64,000 nt of DNA, taken from assembly GCA_002682825.1 (NCBI GenBank), contig NOKP01000016.1, positions 1,577,660 through 1,641,659 on the forward strand, given 5' to 3'. The stretch is from Neonectria sp. B-13. Taxonomy: Eukaryota; Ascomycota; Sordariomycetes; Hypocreales; Nectriaceae. Each line of letters starts with the position of its first letter. The stretch's first letter is position 1. Below the pieces are notes generated by a model. The model did no database searches. It was given only the letters and a program-made list of their open reading frames with translations, and was not told the DNA's origin. Below are positions 46,813 to 58,189 of the stretch, one piece after another. Position numbers and translations under genes: made by a program.

Positions 46813-48367
46813 TTAGAAAGAAGAGTTGTCGCCGCAAGAAAAGGCACCCTTGACTTTGCTGCTTTCACTCTCGAAAATGCTCATCAGCTCAGTAATCGAG
46901 GACCACAGGCCGCCTGCGTTCATAAACAGGGACTGAACAATAAGCAGCGCGTTAAAGATTGTGAGAAGGATTCTCTTCCAGTCATTGAAGAGGCAACCCC
47001 AGTTCAAGTGAAACCAGAAAACTGCACTGAGTCCGAACGTAAACCAGGCGATAGTGGTAGCCGATGAGATGGCAAGGATAGAGTCAAAGACAGGAATGGC
47101 GTTTGAAATGACCCAGACAATAATCCAGTACAGGGTCACACAGGCGACCCAGGTGCTCCAAGATTTGACGCTGCGGTCGGTGACCTGGTGTGTCGACTTC
47201 ATCCACCTCATGGCGACTACATACATGTACTTGATGCCAGTATGCCCGAAAGCCATGGCAGTAGCAAAGACAGCAGGGAGTACGATGCCGTAGGCAATTT
47301 TCGCAGGGATGTAAGGCGCGGAGCCCAAAGCGGGAGAGGTGGTGTAGTCTCCAGCAAGACAGTAGATGGCGACGGCGACGATGGTATAGATGGTGATGGA
47401 GAATACCTCAAGGCAAGCTAGGGCCATAGGGAAGTCCCTGTTAGGGTCCTTCATCTCAGCCATGTAACTTACCTAGCCCTTTGGTTAGCTTTGATGACAA
47501 TAAACTCAAGAGGAGCGTTGGGAGACATACGAAACTGATGTTGCCGGCGTAGGCGTAGCAGATCTTGAGACAGGCGTTGACACCCTCGCGGAATGTGGGG
47601 TTGCCAATAACCTTAATCTCTTTATCCCAACCAGGCGGGGCCTGCGTAGGGCTAGCAATGCCTAAGCTAATCATGACAATAAGAGCGGCGGCGATGATGC
47701 TGATGGTGGAGGGGATTCCACTTTGAGACACGAACTTGACGGTGCGGGGAAGACACAGAACCCAACAGGCAATGACAGCGATGGTGATGAAGGCCACAGT
47801 GCAGAACGCATGGTTGCTGAGAGTGTTGAACGAAACCGAGAGCGTCACGCTCGCCGAGGCGCAGGTCATCATCACCTTGATCATCAACCCGATGCCGGCG
47901 ATGATCTCAAGTGGTCGGCCACCAACAATGCCGCACATTTCCACGACATTGACGACATGTGGGTACCGGCGATAGAATTGTAGGAGCTGGTAGGCCGTAT
48001 ATGCAGACAAAGAACCGAGACCGATGATAGCAATAACGCCGGGGACGACGCCGAGGACCTTGAGACAAGCAGGCAGAGAGAGAATGCCGAGGCCAACCTG
48101 GTTAGTAACCAGGACGAAGACCGTGTCCCATTTACCGAGAGTACGGTAATTCTTGCCGCCTTGACTGAAGATGTTCTCAGCGGGCGCGGACTGCTCGATC
48201 TTGGTGTCTTCTTGCTCGACTTCGTCGTCGGCATTGGTGATGTGGTCGCCTCGAGGCGGCTTTGAGGTCTCGAGGTTGGAGGGCTGGTGCTGTTCAACGG
48301 GGACAGACTCGTTGTTGAGGCTGACGCCCTCTTCGGCCGCCTTGCTTGTGTTGTTATCCACAGCCAT
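46813..48367 (-). CDS. amino-acid transporter, AAAP family
   Basis: Two exons, 48367-47531 and 47472-46813 (GTATGT...TAG, phase 0), give 498 residues and about 11 membrane segments after an acidic N-tail of 90 residues. It belongs to PF01490 (fungal neutral/aromatic permease type, like Neurospora mtr). It has KWDTVFVLVTNQVGLGILSLP in helix 1, YTAYQLLQFYRRYPHVVNV, and the splice-created SFVSYMAEMKDPNRDFPMAL. Such plasma-membrane or vacuolar proteins move neutral amino acids with protons. Upstream in-frame sequence up to 48556 has only a non-ATG start, so the ATG at 48367 is chosen. Confidence 0.9.
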
Positions 48368-48534
48368 TGTTGTGGTGGAGTTGATGTAATTGGGGGTTGT
48401 TGGTCGAGTGTGGACTCTGATATATCCGGGGCTGCCCAGACGGGAACGGATGGATGGGTAGAATTTCTGCAAATGTGACAGCTGGGAGAATGGAGAGATT
48501 TGACGAAAAAGGAAATCAAAGGGAAGCCTGACAG

Positions 48535-48542
48535 TATTTAAA
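48535..48542 (-). promoter_or_regulatory. TATA-like box of the amino-acid transporter
   Basis: TTTAAATA lies about 170 bases before the ATG at 48367, followed by a C/T-rich leader; inferred from position. Confidence 0.5.
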
Positions 48543-49657
48543 GAGAACCTTGGCAAACCTTCTCCAGCGGATCCTGACCATCAATGTAGTTTCGGAGATG
48601 GAGTCGCCCACGAAGGTCGCGCCCATCTCCGCAGCAAACACTAATGATGCCATTGTCCCCCCAGCCAGCCCAACTAATCCGCCCCGTCTACTGCACTACT
48701 GCGCGAAATTCGCTGGCCAAGATGCCCTCAGAGGCTCAGATGCAATCCGCAACTCTACGGCCGTGTCCACTATTCCCCATTGCGGAGACCCGTCGTGGAG
48801 CCCATGGGACGCGGCGCTTGGCGGACAGTCCGTCCGGGGTGCTGATCCCAGACGGACGCTGTCACGTAAGATTTAGCAAATCGATAGCTTTCCATAACAT
48901 AAATATCAAGTCATATAACTGGGGCCGTGGATTCCTCCTCTCTGTGCGCAACCCGAATTGAACGCGAGCAAGGCCGTCTTTTCGTCCCACGACTCGTACG
49001 TTTACGTGATGCTACGTCGCATGCCGGCGATCTTGTCCAATGCTTGTCCTAGGAACTGGGGGCTAGGTTCCCCATCTCCACTCGTCTTGACCCCAGATTG
49101 AGGTTATGGGGAAGATTGCAGCGTTCTCGCGACTAAGGAGAGTTACTAATGCCATCCAAGGCGGATGAAACGGCAGGTGCCGATTCGGCGACCAGAAGTG
49201 AGACCGTCGGCAGGTTATGGGTTTTGTTGACTCGGTCAGCGTTTCTCCGAGCACCGCCGTCATGACATTCTGTGTTGGAATAATTCATTGTTGTAGTCCG
49301 CGAGTATTTGGAACGCGTGCACGCGCTTAGGTTCCAATTGAGCGCTTTGCATAGTCTGCATGCAGATTGTCATGGTCGCGAGACTGAGAAGAGTCTGGAT
49401 TGAAGCTATCCACCCAACTTCGGAAATGGAAAGCGAACTTTGCTCGACAAAACTCAGATTCCTCATTGCTAGAACATTGCAAAGTTATGACCAACCAGGT
49501 TCTCATTTTTCGTAATTTGGCATACCTTATGCTCAAGAAGGTTTACAGCGTATTCACAAATTCAATGACGATAACCGTTAAAGTACTTAGGAAGTAAAGT
49601 CCAGCAAGCCACCGATTGGAACAGAGGACGCTGTAAAGAGAGAGAACACGCCCGAGG
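48543..49657. other. intergenic
   Basis: Upstream region of the transporter and of the truncated Zn2Cys6 gene. A 108-codon plus frame at 48550-48876 has no domain and overlaps promoter sequence, so it is not called. Confidence 0.5.
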
Positions 49658-50059
49658 ATGCCGCCTCCTCAACCTCAGACCCCACTGAAAGGTGGCTGCC
49701 TGGTCCTGAATTCGACTCCCTTGGTTGATACCGACTAATCTCTAGGTTGTCGAGTTTGCGACCATCGGTGGATACGCGGTGACCTCCAGCGCACTTCCTG
49801 TCAGAAGTGTCTGAAGAAAGGATTCAGATGCTCAGGGTGCGGCCCCCGATTCAAAGGGATTCATGGTATCGCAGCGCGAGGTCGACTGGAACGACAAAGG
49901 ACACCAAACTATGATGGTCAGGTTTCACGGGGATCTCAGGCTCCTCAGCCTATGGTGTCAAACTTAAATCCTATCTCGTCTACAGAAGACCTTGAGGGAG
50001 TTGACGTAAGCAGACCGGCAATCTCAGCTGCCGGTATGAGATTTTATCAAGAGAGATAG
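49658..50059 (+). pseudogene. truncated Zn2Cys6 regulator lacking the third Cys
   Basis: Exon 1 (49658-49691) and exon 2 (49746-50059), GTGGCT...TAG, phase 1, read as 115 residues. The start MPPPQPQTPLK joins GCRVCDHRWIRGDLQRTSCQ and KCLKKGFRCSG, then GPRFKGIHGIAARGRL, the standard opening of fungal Zn2Cys6 regulators. Two defects show. The third cluster cysteine (CxxCx6C) is Gly, which should prevent formation of the binuclear zinc site. The reading frame stops after about 60 more residues, with no regulatory domain downstream. It looks like the remaining 5' end of a decayed regulator. A short DNA-binding-domain-only product cannot be excluded. Confidence 0.65.
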
Positions 50060-50277
50060 GCTACATGAATCTCGTTCACTGTTGTTGTTGCCGTTGTTGT
50101 ACATCTTGTACCCTTCTCTCAAGCCCGCTCCAATCCAACGCATTCTGCCTTTCTAAGATTGGTTCTCAGTAGAACCAACGCTCTCGACTGACGACAATAA
50201 GTCAGATCTATAACCTGAACCAGTATTCTAAATGGACAAAATCATGATGCCATGCAGCTCAAACTATGTGGTGGTCA

Positions 50278-51264
50278 TCATTCCGGCTTTCTCCCCGTTA
50301 CAACCACGAAGTCGAATATGGGATGAACTGAACGTTGACACGATGCCTCCCTGACACCGGCGTTGAATACCTCGACCTCCTCTCTCGACCAACCCAAGAC
50401 CTCGGTGAACAATACAGCAGTAAAGGCACCAACGCCTTGGTAGAAATTTGCTCCCATAAGAGTACCAATTTCCTTCAGCCGTTGATCTTTCGGCCAAGTG
50501 CCAATTGGGAGCTTGAAACGGTCCTCTTTTAGGTCTGTGTAACCTGCTTCCTCAGCCCATTGCAGAAAAGATGGCGCCGGATCCATAGTACGGCCGATCT
50601 TGTCGCAGGCTGATAGTAAATTATCCATCATCTGCACCATGGGGTTTCCAGGCTCAAGGGAACCATCTTCGGAATACAGAGTGTTGTCGGATTCTTGGAA
50701 CTCTATCCACCCTCCTGGCTTGAGGTTGGAATATGCCTGCTTGAACAACCTGGGCCAGTCTTTGATGGAGCCTGCCATGTAGCGGCAATGGATGTAATCG
50801 TACTGGATCGGTTCCACCCAATCCATCTCGACATCGTCAACAACGAACTTGACATTTAGGGGAACCCAGTCCGGTTGAATCGGGCTCAGATCGTTTCCCA
50901 CTATTGTACAGGAAGGATGCTCATCCCCAAATTGAATCGCCCAGATACCAGTTCCAGTACCGATGTCGAGGATGTTGAGCCCGACGGGGTCAATAGGGGC
51001 CAGAAAAAGACGGTCTTCAAGCCCGCGATAATATACGTGATGAATCATGTCGAGGCGGTCCTGCTCGGTGTCGTCGTTGGGGAAACTGTACTGTCCTGCT
51101 TGGTAGCTGTGATATCGCCGTCCGTACTTCCACTCATACTTCCTCACATTACTGCTGATGGAGTGACTGGCGGACAAGTTGTCATCACCGAACGCAGGAT
51201 CTGACTGGGCGTCGTCCACTTGCACCTCGGGAGCTGCCTGGTCCGTCCCCATTGTCAATCGCAT
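50278..51264 (-). CDS. LaeA-like SAM-dependent methyltransferase
   Basis: A single exon of 328 residues from the ATG at 51264 (a second ATG lies at 51252). The core is a class I methyltransferase (Methyltransf_23 type): motif I NILDIGTGTGIWAIQFGDEHP, acidic motif II near VGNDLSPIQPDWVP, and VKFVVDDVEMDW, followed by LKPGGWIEFQE. The N-terminal Y.WKYGRRYHSYQAGQYSFPNDDTEQDRLDM block is shared by fungal LaeA/TAM-type proteins. Relatives either regulate secondary metabolism from the nucleus or methylate metabolites. The sequence alone does not separate these roles. It sits beside a truncated Zn2Cys6 gene. Confidence 0.88.
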   Translation of the reverse strand: MRLTMGTDQAAPEVQVDDAQSDPAFGDDNLSASHSISSNVRKYEWKYGRRYHSYQAGQYSFPNDDTEQDRLDMIHHVYYRGLEDRLFLAPIDPVGLNILDIGTGTGIWAIQFGDEHPSCTIVGNDLSPIQPDWVPLNVKFVVDDVEMDWVEPIQYDYIHCRYMAGSIKDWPRLFKQAYSNLKPGGWIEFQESDNTLYSEDGSLEPGNPMVQMMDNLLSACDKIGRTMDPAPSFLQWAEEAGYTDLKEDRFKLPIGTWPKDQRLKEIGTLMGANFYQGVGAFTAVLFTEVLGWSREEVEVFNAGVREASCQRSVHPIFDFVVVTGRKPE

Positions 51265-51718
51265 ACGATATGTCGAGCGTCGACTTCTATTTGAATCGTT
51301 ATGCAACGAGGAATAATAAAGTTCGAGCGAGATGGTTGATGCGGGGCGGGGTTGCCGCAGAAAAGTGCGGCCGAGTCCGAGCAGGCGAGCAACTCTCGCG
51401 CGGGCGTCTACATTTGCCTGAAGACCGCCGTTGCTGTAAGAAAGTTTAATAATAGTGTGGACTGTGTGTAAGGTGTTAGGCGTATATGGTGATGTTATAT
51501 TTTGGTGTAGTAATGTTGCAGATACAAGTTTGATTGCTAAACCTCGTAGATAGGATAGAGAGGATCACCACAAACATGTTCACCGCTCATTCTCGTCACA
51601 CCATCACAGTATAAATAGATCTTCGATGCAGCGCGACAGCCCAAAAGTACACCGTATCAATAGCAATATGTACAAATAAATAGCCAACTTCTCGAAAATT
51701 CGCCCATTCTCCCGTAGC
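51265..51718. other. intergenic
   Basis: Promoter of the methyltransferase and 3' side of the galactanase; no frame supported. Confidence 0.6.
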
Positions 51719-52768
51719 TCAAATGGACTTGAAGACAGACAGACTCGAGAGCGCTTTGCCGGGCCAAGAAAATAAGGTGTTGGAGTCGCACGACGATCCA
51801 AGAGCCTGATTGTTCATCCATGCCGGTTCCCAGTAGTACAGCCCAACGCCGTTCTTCACGCCCGCAACGACCTTGGCAACACGCTTGAGGAATTCAGTCT
51901 GACCCGCAGCCGTAAAAGGAACGTCCTTCAGATCGCTAGGGAATGCGTAATCCGGCGACGGGCACGAAGTCGGCCAGTCGGTCTCGGCAACAACAATCTG
52001 CTTACCCCATTTGGTGGCCATCTTGCCCAAAGTCGACTTCAGCGCCGAGATGGTCGCGCCGCTTCCGTAAAAGGGATAGTACGAGACACCCATCATGTCA
52101 AAGTCGCTCGCGGTGATGTAACCCTGAGCCAGCACAGTCGTGTAGAAGTAGTCCTGAACGTTCCAGTCCCAGCCGCGGTCGAGGTGAATCATGATCTTGG
52201 GCTTGGGGCTCAGCTTCGAGTCCTTGATTCCCCACGCCGCCGAGTTGAGCAGTCGCGCGATGTTGGAGTACGAAGAGGTCGAGCCGACAGGGAAGAGCAG
52301 GCCGGAAGGGATCTCGTTACCGATGGAGATGATGGCGGGCGGGACGCCGGCGCTCTGGAAGGCGTTGGACACGGCGATGGTGTAGTTGTACAGCTTCCAG
52401 GCGAGGTTCTCAACGTCGGTTGGCCAGCCCTTGGGGGTTTTCTGGTTCGCCGGGTCGGCCCAGGTGTCGCTGAAGTGTAGGGTGAGATAGACGCTCAGTC
52501 CGGAGGCTTTGGCGCGTTTGGCGAGCTCAAGGTTGTAGTCCAGGTTGTAATCGCCGTTGGATGGGTTCACCCAGACGCGCTGTCGGACGGAGTTGACGCC
52601 ATTTGCCTTGAGGATGTCCTCAAGGGGTTGGTTGGAGCCACCGTTGGAGTACTGGATGCCCTTGTCTTCTTCAAGCAGCGTAGAGGACCAGTCAACGCCT
52701 TTGTAGGTCAAGGCCGCCGAGACGGCCGACGAAAAGAGAAGAGCCGACGAAAAGAGGGATGCCAGCAT
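51719..52768 (-). CDS. secreted arabinogalactan endo-beta-1,4-galactanase, GH53
   Basis: A single exon of 349 residues with a signal peptide (about residues 1-18, ending VSA). The GH53 fold (PF07745) is complete: YKGVDWSS at the mature start, RQRVWVNPSNGDYNL, LTLHFSDTWADPANQ, the acid/base Glu152 in SIGNEIPSG and the nucleophile Glu262 in VAETDWPTSC. A Cys pair near the C-terminus is usual. The enzyme cuts beta-1,4-galactan side chains of pectin outside the cell, pointing to life on plant material. It is close in length to characterised fungal members and has no carbohydrate-binding module. Confidence 0.95.
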   Translation of the reverse strand: MLASLFSSALLFSSAVSAALTYKGVDWSSTLLEEDKGIQYSNGGSNQPLEDILKANGVNSVRQRVWVNPSNGDYNLDYNLELAKRAKASGLSVYLTLHFSDTWADPANQKTPKGWPTDVENLAWKLYNYTIAVSNAFQSAGVPPAIISIGNEIPSGLLFPVGSTSSYSNIARLLNSAAWGIKDSKLSPKPKIMIHLDRGWDWNVQDYFYTTVLAQGYITASDFDMMGVSYYPFYGSGATISALKSTLGKMATKWGKQIVVAETDWPTSCPSPDYAFPSDLKDVPFTAAGQTEFLKRVAKVVAGVKNGVGLYYWEPAWMNNQALGSSCDSNTLFSWPGKALSSLSVFKSI

Positions 52769-54479
52769 CTTGATTGACGATTACTTGGGACCTGCCGATG
52801 GATATCGCCCAAGTACAATGTGTGTAGGCTGAAGAATGCCGAAACCAAGTTGAACGAACCGTAAGCTGAAGTTGGGAAGTCTCCCTACTAATAGTCGTTG
52901 TCTTCATTAACTTCCGGCGGATCTCCCGGGGCACAACTGGGTATTTAATTTTGCTCCAATGAGTGCTCCGCCGTGGTGCCATTGAGTTGTTTCATCACTA
53001 GTAACCTGTGGAGATCTTCGTCCCTCAATTTAGTCTAAAACGTGCGGCTGCGATCCTACCCTGCAGCAGTTGACGTACGCCTCAAATCTGGGGTGCATGA
53101 TCAAAGACGACTATCATTTGTATCGCTGATTATTTTAGAATTCCTTCTTTTATTTAAACTGATGTGAATAAATCAGAGCGAAACCGATGACTCTGGAAAG
53201 AAACAGGAGACCTAGCTGCTTCCGTGATTGTTAATCAACTGTGCGGGGATGGATACCACCAGCCTTTTTTGTTCGCGGCGATGTCTCTTCCGTTGCATGA
53301 AAGCTTATTTATGCCAAGCCTCTTTGTTCGGTTCGGAACTTCGGGGTTATTTCGTAAATGGGCAGCTCTTGAGTTTACCCAGTTGCTAAGCGACAATCTC
53401 GTTCGTGTTCCCTTCATCCGTCTACAAGCAGTTAGCGGTATTGGTTAGTTCACATTTTATAACTTAATTCTTAGGCGCTTTACTTATCCTTTTTCCATCA
53501 TGGTCCAGATACTCGTTGACTCCTCCAATATCTTTATCACTTCTTAGGAATAGTGTTGGACTTTGTAAGTCCCACAGCCACTCATTATCATTTTCCCCTG
53601 GTGTAACGTTGGAGAACTTGACAAACGAAACGAGCGAGTTGCACTTGAATGTAATTGAACGCTGCGTTCTCTTCCACTTAGCCTTATCCAGCGTGGCAAC
53701 TATTGATGCAGGTTCTGTTCTTTTTGAGAGATGTCGATTTAATCGAAGTTCACCTATCCAAGCCTTTCTTCGGTGGCGCCCCTTTCCCCAACGGCGTCAT
53801 GCAAAGCAATTGGATTAGTCAAAGGAGGACAATGTAGGGGTCATAAAGGGGATGAAGCCTGGGAGAGGATTAGGTAACAGTTCGTGGAACGACATCACTG
53901 ACAGCTTTCGCAGTAGTCGGTGACAAGACGCCCCGGTACGCGTATCGTACAGTGAGTCTTGAAGGGCAATCAGAGCGTGCGCCGGCTGATAACAGGGCTT
54001 GGCAGCGTTGTGGAAGTCGAAACATTTCCCCTGGAAAGTCTGTTGATGTGATAGGAGGATGAACTATAGTAAAGATTAACCCTGACCATGTTGCTATGGT
54101 TTGCTGTATTCGTAAACTGTCAAACTGTGGGGTGACGCTTGCGGATCGAGTCACCGTCAGTAGAGCGAGCGTATGGTGGCCAATTGGAATGCCCCCTCAG
54201 CATATGAACCTGAGACGCTGTGGGGAAAGATGATGAAAGATATCGAGTACACAGGAGACTTGCGTCACAGCCACGAAGCAATGGGTCATAAATAGATAAG
54301 GCGTTGCGAAAACTTTCTAATGTTCTTTAATGTGCATCAATACGACGATATTGGGGCGATTGGATGACTGATGCCGCAAGGACCCAAGATTATCTTAACA
54401 TACTGGGAGCTACGGAGGACCTCTATGGAATGATCAAAGCCACTGCGCTTGGGAAAAAGACCGTGAGGCATCAAAATCC
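52769..54479. other. 1.7 kb intergenic region
   Basis: The left part is the galactanase promoter, with a CCAAT-type pentamer (ATTGG on the coding strand) near 52956. A 100-codon plus frame at 53516-53818 has no domain. No repeats seen. Confidence 0.5.
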
Positions 54480-55538
54480 TTACGCGTACTTCTGAACCAT
54501 CTTCAACACAGCCTCCTCAATCTCTTTGGGGCTGGTCGCGCTCAGGTAGTGGCCGCCGCCCTCGACGAAGGTCAGCGTGGCCTCCGGGGCCGAAGTGAAG
54601 AGCTTGATATGTTCGGCTGGCACAATCTGTTTGAACACGGGATCTTCGGTGCCCTATAACAAGGAACTCATTAGCGTTTAGTCATTCACGAAGTCAGAAC
54701 TCACTAACCTGGAGCCAGTAAACTGGGCACTTGATGTCTCTTAGGCGCAGCAGCAAGCCGTCCCGCTCTAGGAGACACGCCACCGCGATCCTCAGCTTTC
54801 TACGACCTTCGTCGCCGGTATAGACGCTCTTGAGAGTCTCGTCCCAGAAGGAAAGTGTCTCGGGAGTGACGGCCGCACCGAAACCCACGGAGGCGACTAG
54901 ACCTCGCCAAACCTCGTCAACGACGAAGTCGGGCGTCGGCGTCGGGCTGCTCCAGCCCTCGTAGAAGCCAACGAGTTGTGTCTTCGGATCCCAGCAGCCT
55001 TTCTCGCGGGACACAGCGGACTCATAGTCCATCGAGGTACCGAGTGGAAGCAGGCCGATAATCTGGGGTCAGAGACATGTTAGCTTGGCTCATTTCCCAG
55101 TACCCGGACATTGGTGCTACCGAGTAACCAGGGGAGGGATCGGCCTGATGCCTCAACAAAGGCGGAGCATACCTTGTCGGGGGCCAAGAGGGCCATGCGG
55201 GTGACTATCCAGCCTCCTTGACTGGTCCCCAAAGCAAAGGCCTTGGGGACGCCCAGGGCTTCCATGACCTGCAGCGACATAAGAGCCGAGTCCCAGTAGG
55301 AAAAGTGTTCTACGGGGCAGCTGGTCGCGCCATGGCCCAGGGGCTCGATGGCGAGCAGGTTGACGGCGTCGGTGAGGGTCTTGCTGGCGAACTGGGCGTT
55401 GAAGAGAGACGAGGTGGTGCACATGGAGTTGACCAGGACCACGGTGGGCTTGCTGGAGTCGATGCCATCGCCCGAGACTCGATAACCGGCAGTGATGCCA
55501 CCGAGGTGGGGAACTTTGACAGTCGTGGTAGCGGCCAT
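54480..55538 (-). CDS. alpha/beta hydrolase, AKT2/AFT2-like
   Basis: Three exons, 55538-55173, 55062-54709 and 54653-54480, both introns phase 0, give 297 residues. The fold is shown by PTVVLVNSMCTTSSLFNAQF, the nucleophile elbow FALGTSQGGW, the splice-created DKIIGLLPLGTSMDYES, and the late catalytic His in EGGGHYL. This segment order matches the hydrolase family that includes Alternaria AKT2/AFT2 (host-selective toxin biosynthesis) and enol-lactonase-like enzymes. Substrate is unknown. The frame runs upstream to 56030 with no ATG in good context, so the ATG at 55538, directly before the conserved domain, is chosen. No polyketide synthase or other toxin gene is in the window. Confidence 0.87.
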
Positions 55539-56838
55539 TTCGAGGGTTGGCACAAAGGGTATTCGTACAAATGTAGGTATTAGGGGGCCTCGTGGCTTAA
55601 TGAAGATCTCTCTTTGGGCGACGAGGTTGACAGCTTCACAAACGCGATATCGGCCACAAACCAGCTGGACGGATGAATCGAGGTGAAGAGAGGGGAGAAC
55701 AACCGGCGCCCAAACCTCGGCGACTAAAGTAGACAAGGCGACGGTGAAGTGTGGACCATGACGATACGGGGCACATAGACTAGTTCCCGGGCTACAGACA
55801 CGTCCCTGGTGGTCGGAGTTGGACCTGGCGGAGCTGTCGGAGCTGTCGACGGACGTCAAGTGGAGATGGGGACCGAAAGGAGGTTGCACTCCGTGTTGAC
55901 CGGGGCTACATGCGGAAACAGGGCCGAGCAGTACCGAACCACCGCGCCGGGCTAATGCAGGGTTTTCTCCTGGATCCGGCGTTGGGGTTCGGCAGACTGC
56001 ACCACTTGTGACGAACGACCTGAAAACCAAGCCGGAACAGTGCGTCTATTGTTGCTACAAAGAGGGGTTGAAACGGTCTGCCGGACGCCGGCGTCCAGTA
56101 GTTCCCGCGGGCCGTCGCCGATTCATGAATAAGGTATTCACAGACGGACTCTGCTAGTCTGGCGGAACGGACCGTTCGTTGGGCGCTCTTAGGCACAACC
56201 AGGATGAACCGTCGTCGGCGTTCCGTTGCGTTGCGCGGCACTCACCTGACTCGAGACGTTGCATGGACAACATGATCGCCATGGCCGTTCCGCTGTGCAG
56301 AACACACCACGGAATTGTACCGGAGCGTCGTATCAACCCACCGCACCACTGCCGAAGTAAGGCAAGCTGAAACTACTGTGCCACGCGAGAAGGCCCACCG
56401 AAACCAGCATCGAGCCGAGGTGCCTTGGGGGCGTTTGACAAGCGTCAAATCCGGGTCCTCGCCGAAGGATTGCACTCAATTGCGGTCTAGTTCCTGCTTG
56501 CCCCTATCGTTCCTACAGGGTTCGGTTCCATCCCTGCCGGAGCATAACCCCCCCATTGGGATCGGCAGTCGTAGTGGTGATAGTTCTGGTGGGGAGGCGA
56601 CTAGCTGTGGATTCGCGGGCTTGGTACAGAGGCCGGACCGTCTAGCATCCCTGAATTATACCGCATTAGTGAGAAAAAAGGATTTTCTCGTCATCTCCAT
56701 CGATAGCGCCACCAGGCCGGGTTATGTTGAATCTGGATGCTTGTTGAACTCGGATGATTGAAGAACTCGGACGCCTGCTAAACTCTGTCTAGTCTGCTCT
56801 CTGATAGCTGCAAGTTACAGTTGCAAAGTGCGCACCAA
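55539..56838. other. 1.3 kb divergent intergenic region
   Basis: GC-rich sequence between the hydrolase and the membrane-protein gene. Overlapping frames up to 148 codons on both strands have no domain and probably reflect base composition. Promoters of both genes lie here. Confidence 0.5.
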
Positions 56839-58189
56839 ATGCCGTCGTCTTCAGAGTCTCAGCTCCCCGGCCTGCCGGGTTACGACCCGCACAACATCCA
56901 GCCATGGATCATGCAAGTTGTGATTATTATGACGGTGCTGGCACTGGCATCCGTCTGCCTGCGCCTGGTGAGCCGCCATCTCAAGGGCCAGAAGCTGTGG
57001 TGGGATGACTGGGTGATTCTGTTTTCCATGGTGAGTGGCATCCCAACTGCGCGGTCCGTTTCCGAGATGTTGACGTGAGAAAGGGCTGGAACTTCGTCGT
57101 CGTCGGCTTCATCTTCGCCATGTACAGGTGCGGCATGGGCATCCACGCCGACTTGGTCGACACGGACGACATCGTCATGATGGCGAAGTGGTTGGTCGTG
57201 GCCGAGATCCTTTACGCCTTCAACCTCGGCTGGACGAAGCTGAGCCTGCTGCTGATGTACTACCGCATCTTCCGCGTGCCGTACTTCAAGAAGATGGCCT
57301 GGATCGTGGGCACCTTTGTGCTGGCCTGGGTCATCACCGTCACCTTCCTGTTCGTCTTCATCTGCATCCCCGTTGAGAAGCTCTGGTATCCCGATTTGCC
57401 CGGGAGGTGCATCAACCAAGTCGGCACCTGGATTGCCAATGCTTCGTCCACTATTATGACCGATATCATCATCCTGCTGCTGCCTCTGCAGCCAATCTGG
57501 AAGTTGCAGCTGGGGAAGCAGGAGAAGATTGGTCTGTCAATTGCCTTTGGCCTCGGATTCTTGTATGTCAAGCCTACCTTGCTCTTCCCCGTAGTCGCGC
57601 TCCGAGACATCCAACTAACAATCGGCTCAGTGTTGTTTTCGCTTCTGCATACCGAACCAGCGTCCTCTTTACCTACTCAGACACCGATCCGACCTATACT
57701 CTTGCCCCTACAGTCGGCTGGACGGCAATTGAGATGTCCGCCGGCATCGTCTCGGCCAACCTTCCCACTCTGCTGCCAGTGCTAAGGATCTTCGTTCGTT
57801 ACACTGGACTGCAGCGCCTGGCGGGCACTGTACGCAGTACATCGAGATCGGGCTTCGGGTCCAAGACGGACAGATCCGCCTTCAGCCAGGGACTCTCGTC
57901 TGGGGAGGACACTGAAGCGAGAGCAGTGCCGCCATCCGAGGCCAATGGAAGGGGGGATATGTTTTACAGACTACCTGACGAGACTGAGTCTGATGGCGTG
58001 GGGAAAAGAAACGACTTGACGCCTTTGTCGCCAGTCGATGCAACGTTAAGGCCCGATATTAAGGGGTACGAGTTCACGGTCAAGAGCTTCAAGTCCAGCA
58101 CCGACAGATCCGATGACAGCGGAGATGACATTCCCCTGCATAGCATTCGAGTGCAAAGGCAATTTCACCGGTCGACATCGGGCGTTTAA
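56839..58189 (+). CDS. fungal rhodopsin-fold integral membrane protein
   Basis: Three exons, 56839-57030, 57084-57562 and 57631-58189, phases 0 and 2, give 409 residues. Seven membrane segments and the marks of the fungal 'rhodopsin domain' family (PF20684, Pth11-related without CFEM) are seen: CLRLVSRHLKGQKLWWDDWVI in the first loop, AKWLVVAEILYAFNLGWTKLSLLLMYYRIF, GRCINQVGTWIANASSTIMTDIIILLLPL, and the splice-created FVVFASAYRTSVLF followed by PTVGWTAIEMSAGIVSANLPTLLP. The C-terminal 120 residues are hydrophilic and Ser/Asp-rich. Some relatives are GPCR-like sensors in plant-infecting fungi; a receptor role here is inference. The CFEM domain is absent. Confidence 0.88.

Noticed and set aside
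48368..48556. 63-codon N-terminal extension of the amino-acid transporter
   Set aside because: It starts at a TTG, has no ATG, and overlaps the TATA-like box and C/T-rich leader.
53516..53818. 100-codon plus-strand frame
   Set aside because: No domain, poor start context and no splice-consistent extension; within chance expectation.
55539..56030. N-terminal extension of the alpha/beta hydrolase by about 160 codons
   Set aside because: The extension lacks any domain and the conserved fold starts directly at the ATG at 55538.
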